A program made the position numbers and the translations under genes. This document shows positions 24,380-33,800 of a DNA stretch of 64,000 nt, one piece after another (within the stretch, counting starts at the first letter, position 1; each line of letters starts with the position of its first letter). The DNA lies in the NCBI RefSeq assembly GCF_018476525.1, contig NZ_JAHCST010000004.1, positions 62,001 through 126,000 of the forward strand, in the 5' to 3' direction. The DNA comes from Acrocarpospora catenulata. Lineage in GTDB: Bacteria; Actinomycetota; Actinomycetes; Streptosporangiales; Streptosporangiaceae. The notes beneath the pieces are model-generated. The model saw nothing but the letters and a program-made list of their open reading frames with translations, had not been told where the DNA came from and made no database searches.

Positions 24380-25524
24380 CGGGTCTCCTCCCGCAGGCCG
24401 GCGCGGAGTTCCTCGGGGGTGATCGGCAGGCGTACGGGGGCGCCCCGCCGGGCCGACAGGTCCATCGCCATCGTGTGCATCAGGTTCGCGTGGCCTTCGC
24501 GGGCGGTGGCGTGCGGCGTACGGGTGCCGAGGCTGATCCGGCTGAACCAGGACATGGTCTCCTCGCGCATCGGGCCCCAGAGCAGGCCGTCCGACAGGTC
24601 GCCCGGGGGGTAGCTGCCGACGAAGTCGACGTGCCGTGGGGCGGGGGCCTCGAAGCCGCGGCTGCGGTAACCGGCGGGCTGGGGGTGTTCGGAGGCGACG
24701 ATGACGTCGCGGTGGGTGTCCTCGATGTCGATCACCCCGGTGGTGCCGACGATGCCGATCTCCAGGCCGTACACCGAGCCTGGCCAGATGGCGGGGAGGG
24801 CCCAGTTGATGTTCATGCTGAACAGGGTTCCGTCGTCCATCGTGAAGATGCCGAAGGTGCCGTCCTTGGTGCCGGACGGCCCGAGCACCACGTCGACGGA
24901 GCGGGCGTACACCTCGACCGGGGTGCGGCCTTCCAGCAGCCACATGCTCATGTCCAGGCTGTGGGTGCCGGAGACCACCATCGGGGTGAGGCCGGTGGTG
25001 TCGTCGGTCTTGCCCAGGGTGGCGTCGGGGACCATGCGGTTCATGAAGGCGCGGGTGACCACCGAGGTGACCTGGCCGATCTGGCCGTCCCGCAGGCGTT
25101 GTTTGACGGCGAGGAAGCGGCGGCGGAAGCGCTGGGTGTAGCCGACCACGGCGTCCACACCGCTCTCCTCGATGGCGGCGAGCACCCTGGCCGACTCCAC
25201 CGGGTCGGTGGCGAGGGGTTTCTCGATGAACAGGGGGAAACCGCGGGCCACTGACATCAGGATCGGGTCGACGTGGCGGCTCTCGTCGGTGGCCACGATC
25301 ACCGCGGTGACCTCGGGGCGGGCGAGCAGTTGGGCCGCGTCGGTGGTCGCGTAGTCGGCGCGGGTGTCGGTGGCCAGCTTCTTCAGGGTGTCGGGGTCGA
25401 TGTCGCACAGCCCGAGCCAGGTCACCCCTGGGTACTCCCGGGCCAGCACCGCCCGGATCCGGCCGACCGTGCCACATCCGATGACGGCCAGCCCTATGCC
25501 TTTGTCCGGCATCAGCTCACTCAT
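24376..25524 (-). CDS. Gfo/Idh/MocA-family oxidoreductase (2)
   Basis: A 382-residue dehydrogenase related to its downstream neighbour. The nucleotide loop is LAVIGCGTVGRIRAVLA, the family motif FIEKPLATDPVESARVL, followed by VVGYTQRFRRRF. The C-terminal half is a long beta-sheet domain with the conserved region GTHSLDMSMWLLEGR carrying the catalytic histidine. Two paralogues in one operon suggest two successive oxidations or a heteromer. Confidence 0.92.
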   Translation of the reverse strand: MSELMPDKGIGLAVIGCGTVGRIRAVLAREYPGVTWLGLCDIDPDTLKKLATDTRADYATTDAAQLLARPEVTAVIVATDESRHVDPILMSVARGFPLFIEKPLATDPVESARVLAAIEESGVDAVVGYTQRFRRRFLAVKQRLRDGQIGQVTSVVTRAFMNRMVPDATLGKTDDTTGLTPMVVSGTHSLDMSMWLLEGRTPVEVYARSVDVVLGPSGTKDGTFGIFTMDDGTLFSMNINWALPAIWPGSVYGLEIGIVGTTGVIDIEDTHRDVIVASEHPQPAGYRSRGFEAPAPRHVDFVGSYPPGDLSDGLLWGPMREETMSWFSRISLGTRTPHATAREGHANLMHTMAMDLSARRGAPVRLPITPEELRAGLREETR

Positions 25525-25552
25525 TTCCTGATATTTCGGTGGTTGGGGTGGC

Positions 25553-26572
25553 TCAGGTGAGGCTGAGCAGGCGGGCCGCGTTGCCGCCGCTGATCAGGTC
25601 GATCTGCCACTGTTCCAGGCCGGGGGTGGCTCCGATGAGGGCCAGTGGGTCGTCGTCGCCCATGTCGTACGGATAGTCGGTGCCGAGGAGCACATGATCG
25701 GCGCCGTAGCGGTCGACGAGGAACTTCAGCTGGGCGGGATCGAACACCATCGTGTCGAAGTAGAACTTCCGCAGGTACTCCCCCGGCGGGCGGGGGACGT
25801 TCTCACTCACATCGGCGCGAGCACGCCAACCGTGGTCGATACGGCCCGGGTAGGCGGGCAGGTAGCCGCCGCCGTGCACCACCACGATCTTCAAGTCGGG
25901 ATGGCGTTCGAGAACCCCGTCGAAAATCAGATGAGCCGTGGCCAGCGTGGCCTCGAAAGCATGCCCGATGATGTTGACGAAGTTGTGCCCCTGCATGCGC
26001 TGCGGATGTGTGTGCCCCTGGGTGTGGATCACGACCACGGTGCCCAGCCGCTCCACCTCGGCCCAGAACGGCTCCAGGCGCTCCGCCGAAATCTCCTCGC
26101 CCTCCACGTGGGTGCCGATCTCGATACCGCGCATGCCCAGCTCAGTCGCCAGATACCGCAGTTCCCCGACAGCGGCATCGGTGTCCTGAAGTGGAACCGT
26201 GCCCAACGGCAGGAACCGCCCGGGGTACTTCGCCGTCGCCTCGACAACCTCCTCGTTCACGACCCGCGACACCTTGGCGCCAAGCTCCGGATCCGCCCAG
26301 TAGTAGTACTGATAGACGGCGACGGCCACCGCCTGGACGTCCACCCCCATCCGGTCCATGTCCGCGATCCGCACATCCAGCAGATCCATCTTCGGCCGGA
26401 TCTCCGCCAACTGCCGCCGGTTCACCGCCTGCGTGGTCGCGTTCCCATGCCCCAACGCCACCTTGCCCGCCGCCCGCTCGGCCTCCTTCATCAACGCCGC
26501 GGCCGGCCCGCACTCCCGATGACAGTGAACATCAATAACCGGCCCATCCCGCCGCCCCGCCCGCAACCCCAC
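25553..26572 (-). CDS. Second amidohydrolase-2 family metalloenzyme
   Basis: About 339 residues, clearly paralogous to the enzyme at 22273: VIDVHCHREC, VVIHTQGHTHPQRM, IVVVHGGGYLPAY and LLGTDYPYDMG match it segment by segment. The N-terminal start is uncertain because the first ten residues (GTG at 26572) are arginine- and glycine-rich and not conserved. First gene of the leftward operon with the two Gfo/Idh/MocA dehydrogenases. Confidence 0.87.
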   Translation of the reverse strand: MGLRAGRRDGPVIDVHCHRECGPAAALMKEAERAAGKVALGHGNATTQAVNRRQLAEIRPKMDLLDVRIADMDRMGVDVQAVAVAVYQYYYWADPELGAKVSRVVNEEVVEATAKYPGRFLPLGTVPLQDTDAAVGELRYLATELGMRGIEIGTHVEGEEISAERLEPFWAEVERLGTVVVIHTQGHTHPQRMQGHNFVNIIGHAFEATLATAHLIFDGVLERHPDLKIVVVHGGGYLPAYPGRIDHGWRARADVSENVPRPPGEYLRKFYFDTMVFDPAQLKFLVDRYGADHVLLGTDYPYDMGDDDPLALIGATPGLEQWQIDLISGGNAARLLSLT

Positions 26573-26663
26573 AGCCGCCCCTTCCGTCGCTCCTCGCAGC
26601 CGACGTTAGGGAGGACGCCCAGGTCACGACAATGTGGGTTTCCGGCAATCTGCCCCCCACAAG

Positions 26664-27170
26664 ATGCCAGACTCTCCGATACCCACCACAATCCAAGACG
26701 TGGACCCCATCATCCGCCCCTTCACCCCCGCCGACATTGAATGGGCCGCCGCCCTGCTGACCGCCGATTTCGGCGCCCTCGAGATCGTCTCTCGCGGCGT
26801 CCTCCACGACCCCACCACCCTCCCCGGATTCGTGGCCGAACTCGACGGAACCCCCAAGGGCCTGCTCATCTACCACCCAACAGGCTCCAACTGGGAAGTC
26901 ATCGTCCTCAATGCCCCCGGCCTCGGCGCCCCTCTCCTGACCGCCCTAACCACCCACGCCACCACCTCCGGCTGCCACCGCCTCTGGCTCACCACCACCA
27001 ACGACAACACCCGCGCCCTCCGCTTCTACCAACGCCGGGGCTGGAACCTCATCGCCCTCCACCTCGACGCGGTCACCACCGCCCGACACCTCAAACCAGC
27101 CATCCCGGAACTGGGCAACGACAACATCCCAATCAGACACGAACTGGAACTCGAACTCCTACTTCCGTGA
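26664..27170 (+). CDS. GNAT-family N-acetyltransferase
   Basis: About 168 residues. IRPFTPADIEWAAALL at the start, and the acetyl-CoA region LTTTNDNTRALRFYQRRGWN in the second half, identify the fold. ATG 26664 is preferred; GTG 26634 is also in frame and no clear ribosome site decides. The substrate cannot be inferred. Codon use is unusually CAC/ACC-rich compared with the neighbours. Confidence 0.82.
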   Translation: MPDSPIPTTIQDVDPIIRPFTPADIEWAAALLTADFGALEIVSRGVLHDPTTLPGFVAELDGTPKGLLIYHPTGSNWEVIVLNAPGLGAPLLTALTTHATTSGCHRLWLTTTNDNTRALRFYQRRGWNLIALHLDAVTTARHLKPAIPELGNDNIPIRHELELELLLP

Positions 27171-27270
27171 CTGACGCCTGCACCTATGTGGTGACGGCGG
27201 CCATCAACACAGGCTGGTACGCACACCTCACACCCCTGAATCGCCAGAGGCGTTCCGTATTCCGGAAGTC

Positions 27271-27870
27271 TCAGAACTCGAGGAGCGCAGCCGGGTCGAA
27301 CGTAACCGTGAAGGGCTTGTCAGCGTCGATTTCGGCTGTGAGCGTTGTTCCGGCGAGGACGGGCGGGGTTGCGCTGTACCCGTGTTCGCCCAGGGTCAGC
27401 ATGTGGACTCGGGGTTCGGGCTGGTGGTCCACGATCCAGTACTGGGAGATGCCGACTGATGCGTACTCTCCGACTTTCCGCACCCGGTCGTTCCGTTCGC
27501 TACTGCTTCCCGGGGAGACGACCTCGGCGGCCATGAGGACCTCTCGACCAGGAATGACCTTTGGTGATTCATCGAGGATGGCTGCGCGGGCGACCTCCCG
27601 AGGGATGACGAAGACGTCTGGTTTGCGGATGCCGGCGGGGGTGCTGATCTCCCAACCACCACCCGCACAAACGATCACGGAAGCTCCAGACACGGCCTCG
27701 ATGGTTCGACAGAGGTTTCTGGTCACCCAATGATGGCGGGGGTCGGTGGCCACTTCGACAAGCCAGCCGTCCTCAAGTTCGAACCCCTTGCCGTCCTCGG
27801 GAAGCTCGTGGAGGTCCTGGACGGTGTACGGGCCGAACTCCACTACGCGGATCAAGCCAACCCCTCTCAT
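27271..27870 (-). CDS. Uma2-family (DUF820) putative endonuclease
   Basis: A 199-residue protein of the Uma2/DUF820 group with a PD-(D/E)xK-like core. The segments FELEDGWLVEV, GIRKPDVFVIP, MAAEVVSPGSSSERNDRV and QYWIVDHQPEPRV match the family's D...E.K-type layout (PDVF and EVVSPGS). These genes are abundant in actinomycetes and cyanobacteria, and their role is unclear. Confidence 0.85.
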   Translation of the reverse strand: MRGVGLIRVVEFGPYTVQDLHELPEDGKGFELEDGWLVEVATDPRHHWVTRNLCRTIEAVSGASVIVCAGGGWEISTPAGIRKPDVFVIPREVARAAILDESPKVIPGREVLMAAEVVSPGSSSERNDRVRKVGEYASVGISQYWIVDHQPEPRVHMLTLGEHGYSATPPVLAGTTLTAEIDADKPFTVTFDPAALLEF

Positions 27871-27892
27871 AGAGTCCCGGTCGTTCGACCTG

Positions 27893-28960
27893 TCAGGCGG
27901 GGGATTTGAGGCCGGTGGCGGTGATGGGGATCAGGACCGTGCCGGTGAGGTTGAGGTGGGGTAGGGCGGCGGGGGCGATGGCGGAGGTGGGTTCGGGGTA
28001 GATGCCGGATTTGGTGAGGGTGGTGTGGGAGTGCCAGAGGGCGTCGTCGGGGAGGGCGATGATGCGGCCGCCGGTGGCTTGGACTGCGGAGATGATGGCT
28101 CGGGCCCGGGGTGGGGTGGCGATTTTGATGCCCTCGGCGGCGGTTTGGCCTGGGGTGACGGGGAGGGGGTCGGGGCCCGGGGTGACGAGGGGGGCGCAGG
28201 CGGTGGACTGGATGCCGTAGATGCGGGGGATGTGGGGGATCAGGCCGACGGTGTGGAGGGCGGTGTAGCCGTGGATGATGCCGAGGAGGAGGGTGCCGGC
28301 GCCTACGGGGAGGACTACGGCGTCGGGGGCCGTGTGGCCGAGTTGTTCCCAGGCTTCGAAGGCGAAGGTTTGGGTGCCGGCGAGGAAGAGTGGGCTCCAG
28401 GCGTGGGAGGCGTAGATGTCGCCCGTGGTCTCAGCGTGGGTCATGGCCGCGTCGGTGACGTCCTGGCGGGTGCCGGGGATGGAGTGTAGCTCCGCGCCGT
28501 ACGCGGTGATCTGGCGGAGTTTGCCGGGTGAGGCCGTGGCGGGGGCGAAGACGTGGCAGGTCAGGCCGGCGCGGGCGGAGTAGGCGGCGAGGGCGGCGCC
28601 CGCGTTGCCCGAGGAGTCGATGGTCACGGCTTTCGCGCCGTGTTGTGCCAGCCAGCTGACCAGGACGGTGACGCCCCTGTCCTTGAAGGAGCCGGTGGGC
28701 AGCGCGCCCTCCAGTTTGAAGACGACGTCAAGGCCGTGCCAGTCCTGGCGGAGCAGGGGTGTGGTCGGCTCGCCGAGCGTGATGGGCTCGACATCCGGTA
28801 GCCATGAGCGATATTTCCACACTCCGTCGCGCCCGGAAGCGGCAAGGGGCTCGGCCGTGACGGTGGGGCCGGTCACCTCAAGCGTGCCGCCGCAACGTTC
28901 ACAACACCAGGCGAGAGGGTCCTGCGTCAGGGCGCAGGTGGGGCACCAGATGCTCATCAT
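27893..28960 (-). CDS. Threonine synthase-like PLP-dependent enzyme
   Basis: A 355-residue fold-type II PLP enzyme. An N-terminal zinc-ribbon-like stretch (IWCPTCALTQDPLAWCCERC) precedes the catalytic domain. The PLP lysine is in LPTGSFKDRGVT and the phosphate loop region in DSSGNAGAALAAYSARAG. It resembles threonine synthases and related beta-eliminating or replacing enzymes; no threonine biosynthesis neighbours are present, so a different substrate is possible. Two tandem ATGs start the gene. Confidence 0.83.
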   Translation of the reverse strand: MMSIWCPTCALTQDPLAWCCERCGGTLEVTGPTVTAEPLAASGRDGVWKYRSWLPDVEPITLGEPTTPLLRQDWHGLDVVFKLEGALPTGSFKDRGVTVLVSWLAQHGAKAVTIDSSGNAGAALAAYSARAGLTCHVFAPATASPGKLRQITAYGAELHSIPGTRQDVTDAAMTHAETTGDIYASHAWSPLFLAGTQTFAFEAWEQLGHTAPDAVVLPVGAGTLLLGIIHGYTALHTVGLIPHIPRIYGIQSTACAPLVTPGPDPLPVTPGQTAAEGIKIATPPRARAIISAVQATGGRIIALPDDALWHSHTTLTKSGIYPEPTSAIAPAALPHLNLTGTVLIPITATGLKSPA

Positions 28961-29096
28961 CGTGTTCCTCCGTTCGGGCCGGGTGGGCTACCTCCGCACC
29001 GCCCATCGCAACCGTCCCTTCCGTCCGGGTCGGGGAGGAGGGGCGGTCTCTCCGCGCACGATAGCGGCGGTCGACCGCCGCAAAGGCCGTGAAACG

Positions 29097-29222
29097 CGCG
29101 TCCGGTCAGCCAGCCTCGCCTGCGCATCCGGCCAGCCGACCTCGCCTGCACGGTCAGTCGGCCTCGCCGACACGTTCGATCAGCCGGCCTCGCCGACACG
29201 TTCGATCAGCCGGCTTCGCCGA
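29097..29222. repeat. Tandem 26-bp repeat at the 3' end of the ChrB-like gene
   Basis: Five direct units (29097-29122, 29123-29148, a 22-base unit 29149-29170, 29171-29196, 29197-29222). The last two differ at one base and read CACGTTCGATCAGCCGG followed by CCTCGCCGA. The ChrB-like stop codon lies within the rightmost unit, so the array extends the gene's last codons out of frame into the gap before the threonine-synthase-like gene. Confidence 0.8.
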
Positions 29223-29775
29223 CGCGTTCGGCGACGTCGGCTTCGAATTCCTCCAGGAGGCGTTCGCATTCGGCGACACGTTCGCGGGCGTGGTCCCGCC
29301 CGGGGGCGCCGATCCAGTCGCGGGCCTCCACCTTGCGCAGCCAGCGGCGGAGTTTCTCCAGGTCCTGCCGGATCTCCTCGGCCTCTTCGAAGGTGTAGTT
29401 CTCCCGGTAACGCTCGAACTCGATCTCCTTGAAGAACTTCGTCTCGCACTCTTCGACGATCTCGTCGTACTCCTTGGCGGAGTTGGCGCGGAAGCCGTCC
29501 AGCATCTGCCGCTGTTCCCGGTCGTCGACGTCGTCGAGGACGAAGAAGTGGCTGGAGCCGTCGAGTTCGTCGATGCGTTCACGCACCCGCTCCAGCGCGG
29601 CCCGCAGGTCCTCCCGGTCGGGAAGCACGCAGACGGCCTGCTGGAGGTAGAGCGCGCCGAGGCGTTTGAGATCGCGCCAGACCGCGACCCGGGCCTTCGA
29701 CGACTGGGAGGGCACGCGGTAGATGAGCAGCAGCCACCGCCGCCCCACCTCGGGTTCGTTAGCCACGTCAGGCAC
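29206..29775 (-). CDS. ChrB N-terminal-domain-like protein
   Basis: About 189 residues from GTG 29775 (GTG 29766 is an alternative). The first 110 residues (WLLLIYRVPSQSSKARVAVW, GALYLQQAVCVLPDREDLRA) match the N-terminal domain of ChrB, a regulator of chromate resistance. The second half is a charged, probably coiled helix (FEEAEEIRQDLEKLRRWLRK). The usual ChrB C-terminal domain and a ChrA chromate exporter are absent. Divergent from a membrane-protein operon that may be its target. Confidence 0.75.
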   Translation of the reverse strand: MPDVANEPEVGRRWLLLIYRVPSQSSKARVAVWRDLKRLGALYLQQAVCVLPDREDLRAALERVRERIDELDGSSHFFVLDDVDDREQRQMLDGFRANSAKEYDEIVEECETKFFKEIEFERYRENYTFEEAEEIRQDLEKLRRWLRKVEARDWIGAPGRDHARERVAECERLLEEFEADVAERVGEAG

Positions 29776-29786
29776 ACTACCAGCCG

Positions 29787-29816
29787 TTGACACGCCTATC
29801 ACAGTGTAACTATCGT
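29787..29816 (+). promoter_or_regulatory. Candidate sigma-70-type promoter for the COG4280-like operon
   Basis: TTGACA at 29787-29792 and TATCGT at 29811-29816, 18 bases apart, lie 34 bases before the start of the membrane protein gene. The interval is shared with the divergent ChrB-like gene. Confidence 0.45.
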
Positions 29817-29849
29817 CTCTATGAAACAAGTGCTACATGAGGAGATCCG

Positions 29850-30620
29850 ATGGAAGGAACGACCCTGGGTCTGGTCGGCTCCACCTTCGTCGCCTCGTTC
29901 GTCGAGTTCGTTGAAGCACTGACCATCGTGCTGGCCATGGGCTTCACCCGGAACTGGCGGTCGGCGCTGGCCGGCGCCGCGGCCGCGCTGGTGGCGCTGA
30001 CCGGTTTCACCTTCGCGGCCGGTTACGCGCTGAGCACCTGGCTCCCCCAGGCCGCGCTCCAGCTCACCGTGGGCACGCTCCTGTTGATCTTCGGCCTGCA
30101 GTGGCTCCGCAAGGCCACCCTGCGCGCCGCCGGCCTCAAGGCCAGGCACGACGAGACCGAGGAGTTCGCCGTCCAGACCGCCGCCGCCCAGGCCGCCGCC
30201 ACCAACCGGCGCTTCGGGCTCGACACCTTCGGCTTCGTGGTGGCGTTCAAGGGCGTCTTCCTGGAAGGGGTCGAGGTGGTGTTCATCGTCATCACCTTCG
30301 GCCTCAGCGCGGACAACGTCCCGGGCGCGGTCTGGGGCGCGGTCGCCGCCGGGGCGATCGTGCTGACGCTCGGCGCGGTGCTGCACCGCCCCCTGTCCAT
30401 GATCCCGGAGAACGCCCTCAAGTACGGCGTGGGCCTGCTGCTGGCGGCCTTCGGCACGTACTGGGCGGTGGAGGGGCTGGGCGTGCTCACCAGCGAGCAC
30501 CACAGCCTGGAGTGGCCGGGAGGGGACCTGGCGATCCTCGCGCTGCTGGCGCTCTGGCTGCTGCTCTCCCGGATCCTCGTGGTGGCGTTGCCTCGGATAC
30601 GGCGGAAGGAGATGGCCTGA
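29850..30620 (+). CDS. COG4280-type polytopic membrane protein
   Basis: A 256-residue protein with about seven hydrophobic segments. Two internal copies of an acidic membrane motif, FVEFVEALTIVLAMG near the start and FKGVFLEGVEVVFIVITFG in the middle, resemble the paired E-x-x-E motifs of metal-transporting families such as FTR1/LysE-like proteins; that parallel is inference. ATG 29850 follows GAGGAG. The stop overlaps the next gene's ATG. Possibly a metal or oxyanion transporter, given the divergent ChrB-like gene. Confidence 0.75.
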   Translation: MEGTTLGLVGSTFVASFVEFVEALTIVLAMGFTRNWRSALAGAAAALVALTGFTFAAGYALSTWLPQAALQLTVGTLLLIFGLQWLRKATLRAAGLKARHDETEEFAVQTAAAQAAATNRRFGLDTFGFVVAFKGVFLEGVEVVFIVITFGLSADNVPGAVWGAVAAGAIVLTLGAVLHRPLSMIPENALKYGVGLLLAAFGTYWAVEGLGVLTSEHHSLEWPGGDLAILALLALWLLLSRILVVALPRIRRKEMA

Positions 30621-30841
30621 TGAGGTTCCTCAAGGGCTTCGCCCGGTTCTGGTACGACTTCATCATCGGCGACGACTGGAAGATCGCCTTCGCGGTGCTG
30701 GCGGCGCTGGGCCTGACCGGGCTCGCCCTGATGACCGACCTGCTCTCCGGCACCGTCCTCGTCGTCGTGGGCGCTCTCCTGCTGCCGGCGTTCTTCACCG
30801 TAAGCATGGTGCTGGACGTCTGGAGGACGCACAGCAGATAA
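30620..30841 (+). CDS. Small two-helix membrane protein
   Basis: A 73-residue protein (MRFLKGFARFWYDFIIGDDW at the start) with two membrane helices. Translationally coupled to the upstream membrane protein by an ATGA overlap, so probably an accessory subunit. No named family recognised. Followed directly by a strong terminator. Confidence 0.75.
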   Translation: MRFLKGFARFWYDFIIGDDWKIAFAVLAALGLTGLALMTDLLSGTVLVVVGALLLPAFFTVSMVLDVWRTHSR

Positions 30842-30846
30842 CAAAA

Positions 30847-30881
30847 GGACCGGCCATGGGGGCGAGTCCCATGGCCGGTCC
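30847..30881. terminator. Perfect bidirectional terminator hairpin
   Basis: GGACCGGCCATGGG at 30847-30860 pairs exactly with CCCATGGCCGGTCC at 30868-30881 around a seven-base loop, with AAAA on the left and ATTAA on the right. It lies between two convergent genes and can serve both. Confidence 0.9.
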
Positions 30882-30893
30882 GATTAACCCGCG

Positions 30894-33800
30894 TTAGCCG
30901 CCGTTGATCACGAACTGCGTGCCGCTCTCCCGGACGATGTTCCCGGTCGCCGAGTTGGTGATCGTCACGTTGGTCAGCGTCGCGCTGCCCCGGGCGCCGC
31001 CCATCGCCAGGATGCCGGCGCCGTTGTTGGACTTGTCGATGCGGACGTTGGTGATCGCGACGTTCGGCGTGCTGCCGCCGCCCGACTTGAACTGGATGCC
31101 GTCGTAGGTGGAGTCGTAGATATCGGTGTCCCGGATGGTGACGCCGGTGATGTCCTGACCCTGCGCGAACAGCGTGATGGCGCCGAACTTCTGCGCCTCG
31201 CCCCAGAACACCCCGCCGGTCCGGTGGAGCGCGTTGTTGGCGATCAGCGTCGTGCCCGAGAACGGCAGCGGGTCGTGGTCGGTCGCCAGCATGATGCCGG
31301 GGTAGTTCATGGTGTCGTAGATGAGGTTGTTCTCGATCTTGTTGCCGTACCCGCCGTACACGGCGACGCCGTTGGCCCGCCACGGCAGCTGGATGGTGTT
31401 GTTGACGAACTGGTTGTCGTGGGCGATGTCCACGGCCGGGTTCTTCACGTACTTGTTGGCCCAGACCGCCAGCGCGTCATCCCCGGTGGTACGGAACGAG
31501 GAGTTGAACACCTTCGAGTTGCGCGTGCCGTTGGTGAAGTTGATGCCGTCGGCGTAGGTGTTCCTGATCCGCATCCCGGAGAACTCCAGCCCGTCGGCCG
31601 GGCCCCACAGGTCGGGGATGTTGTCGTAGTCCCGGCCCACCCAGACGCCCACGTTGGCGTGCTCGATCCAGACATTGACGATCTTGGTGTTCACGCCGAA
31701 CCGCCCGTTCAGGCCGACGCCGCCCTCGGCGCCGCCGGGTCCGCCGCGGATGGTGCCGGAACCGAAGATGGCGATGTCCGAGATCTGGGTGTTGCTGTCG
31801 ATGTCGAAGCCGAAGTTGCCCTCGTGCGGGTGGTTGATGCTGCCCTGGGCCAGGTGCGGTTCGGTGAGCGTGTAGAGCTGGGAGTGCCACATGCCCGCGC
31901 CGCGGATGGTGACGTCCTTGATGCCCACCTGGTTGTACTGGCCCCGGTTGAGCGGGTCGTCGGTGAGGATCTTCTTCTCCTGGCGCCACTGGCCCGGCGG
32001 GATCCAGACGCAGCTGATCACGCCGTTCTGGTCGTCGGTGACCGCCTGCTGGATGGCGGCGGTGTCGTCCAGGCCGTCGTTCGGGATGGCGCCGTACTGG
32101 GTGATCGAGACGCAGCCGGGCGGCTGGCTGAGCGCCGGCGCGACCTGCTCCAGGTCGATCAGGTCGATGATGTAGAAGGAGGCGGTGTCGGTGGCGTCCC
32201 GCTGAAGCCGGAACTTGGTCCCCGGCGGGTAGCTCTGCGTGAGCAGGGCGTGGGACTCGTCGAACAGCCGGCGGGCGTCGGCCTGGGGGGTGTTGGTGAG
32301 GGCCTCGGGGCCGTCGGTGTTGCCGTACAGCCAGCTGTGCCTGGAGGAGAGCGTCAGCTTCCGGTTGAACGTGCCGTTGATGTAGAGGCTGATGGTGGCC
32401 TCCATGCCGCCGCCGCCCGGGGCGTCGGGGATGGAGTTGCGGACCACAATGGAGTTGGCCTGGGCGGTCGAGGTGAACTCGACGTACTGGCCGGTGTTGT
32501 TCAGCCGGACCGACTGGCGGCCGGAGGACTCGGTGGCGAAGTTGGTGTGGCCGAAGGTGCGCAGCGGGTCCGCGGTGAGCAGGGTGCCCTGGTAGCCGGC
32601 GTTCTCCGCCTCCAGTTCCTCCCACGGTACGGCCGCGCCGCGCCCGACCACGATCGACCGGGTCAGCGTGTTGTTGGTCTCGTTGGTCTCCTGGACGGTG
32701 TTGGTCGCGTCCGCGGTGGCGGTGATGGTGGCGCCGCCGGCGGTGGCCGTCCAGCTGCCGGTGATGGCCACCTGGAGGGTCGCCCCCGCCGCGATCGACG
32801 GGGTGGTGGTGTTCAGCGTGGTGCCGCCCACCACGACCCGGGTGACCGTGGTCGCGCCGGAGGCCGTGGTGCCCCGGTTGTTCACCGCGACGGTGAAGGT
32901 GACCGGCGCGCCGACCGCCGGGTTGGCCGGGTTGTAGGTGATCTCGGTGACCTGGAGGTCGGGGCCGGGGGCCTGGGCGACCACCAGCGGGGTGGCGGCG
33001 GTCAGCGTGTTGTTGTTCTCGTTCATCTCGAAGACCGTGTTGTCGGCGTCTACCCGGGCGCTGACCTGGTAGCTGCCCATGGCGCGGGTGCCGACGTCGC
33101 TCGTCACGGTGGCGGTGCCGCCCACCGGCAGGGCGGGGATGTCGGCGGTGCCGACCAGCGCGCCGCCGAGGTAGAAGGTGACGCTGTCGGCGGGCGCCGC
33201 GGCGGAGCCGGAGTTGCGCACGGTGGCCGACAGGGTGATGGCGTTGGTCTCGTTCGGCGAGGTCGGGGTCCAGCTGAGGTTGGTGACGGTGAGGTCCGGG
33301 TTGGGAGCCGGGACGCCGAACACCTGGAACTCGGCGACCTGTCCGCCCGGGGCGCCGGTGTTGCTGTTGAACTTCAGCTGTACGTCGGCGACGGTCGCGT
33401 TGAAGGTGACGGTGACCGAGTTTCCGGTGGCCGGGTTGAAGGTGTAGTTGGCGGCCGAGACCAGGTTGGTGTAACCGGTGGCGCTCTGCTCGCGGCCCAG
33501 GATCTGGATGTTCTGGGTACGGGTGCCCCATTCGGTGCCCGGGTTGAGCTTGAGCACCACGGAGCTGACCACGGCGTTGGCGCCGAGCTTGACGGTCAGC
33601 GTGTTGGGGAAGGCGCCGGAGTTGCCCTCCCAGTAGGTGCTCAGGTTGTTGTCGTTGGCGTTGGCCGCGACGAACGTGTGCACGTGCCCGGATTCCACCA
33701 TCTCCTTGCCGATGGCCAGGTTGGTCTCCGGATCGCCGGTCCCGGTGCGGGTCACACTGTTGCTGTTGGCGGACTCGTTGCCCGCCGCGTCCTTCGCCCG

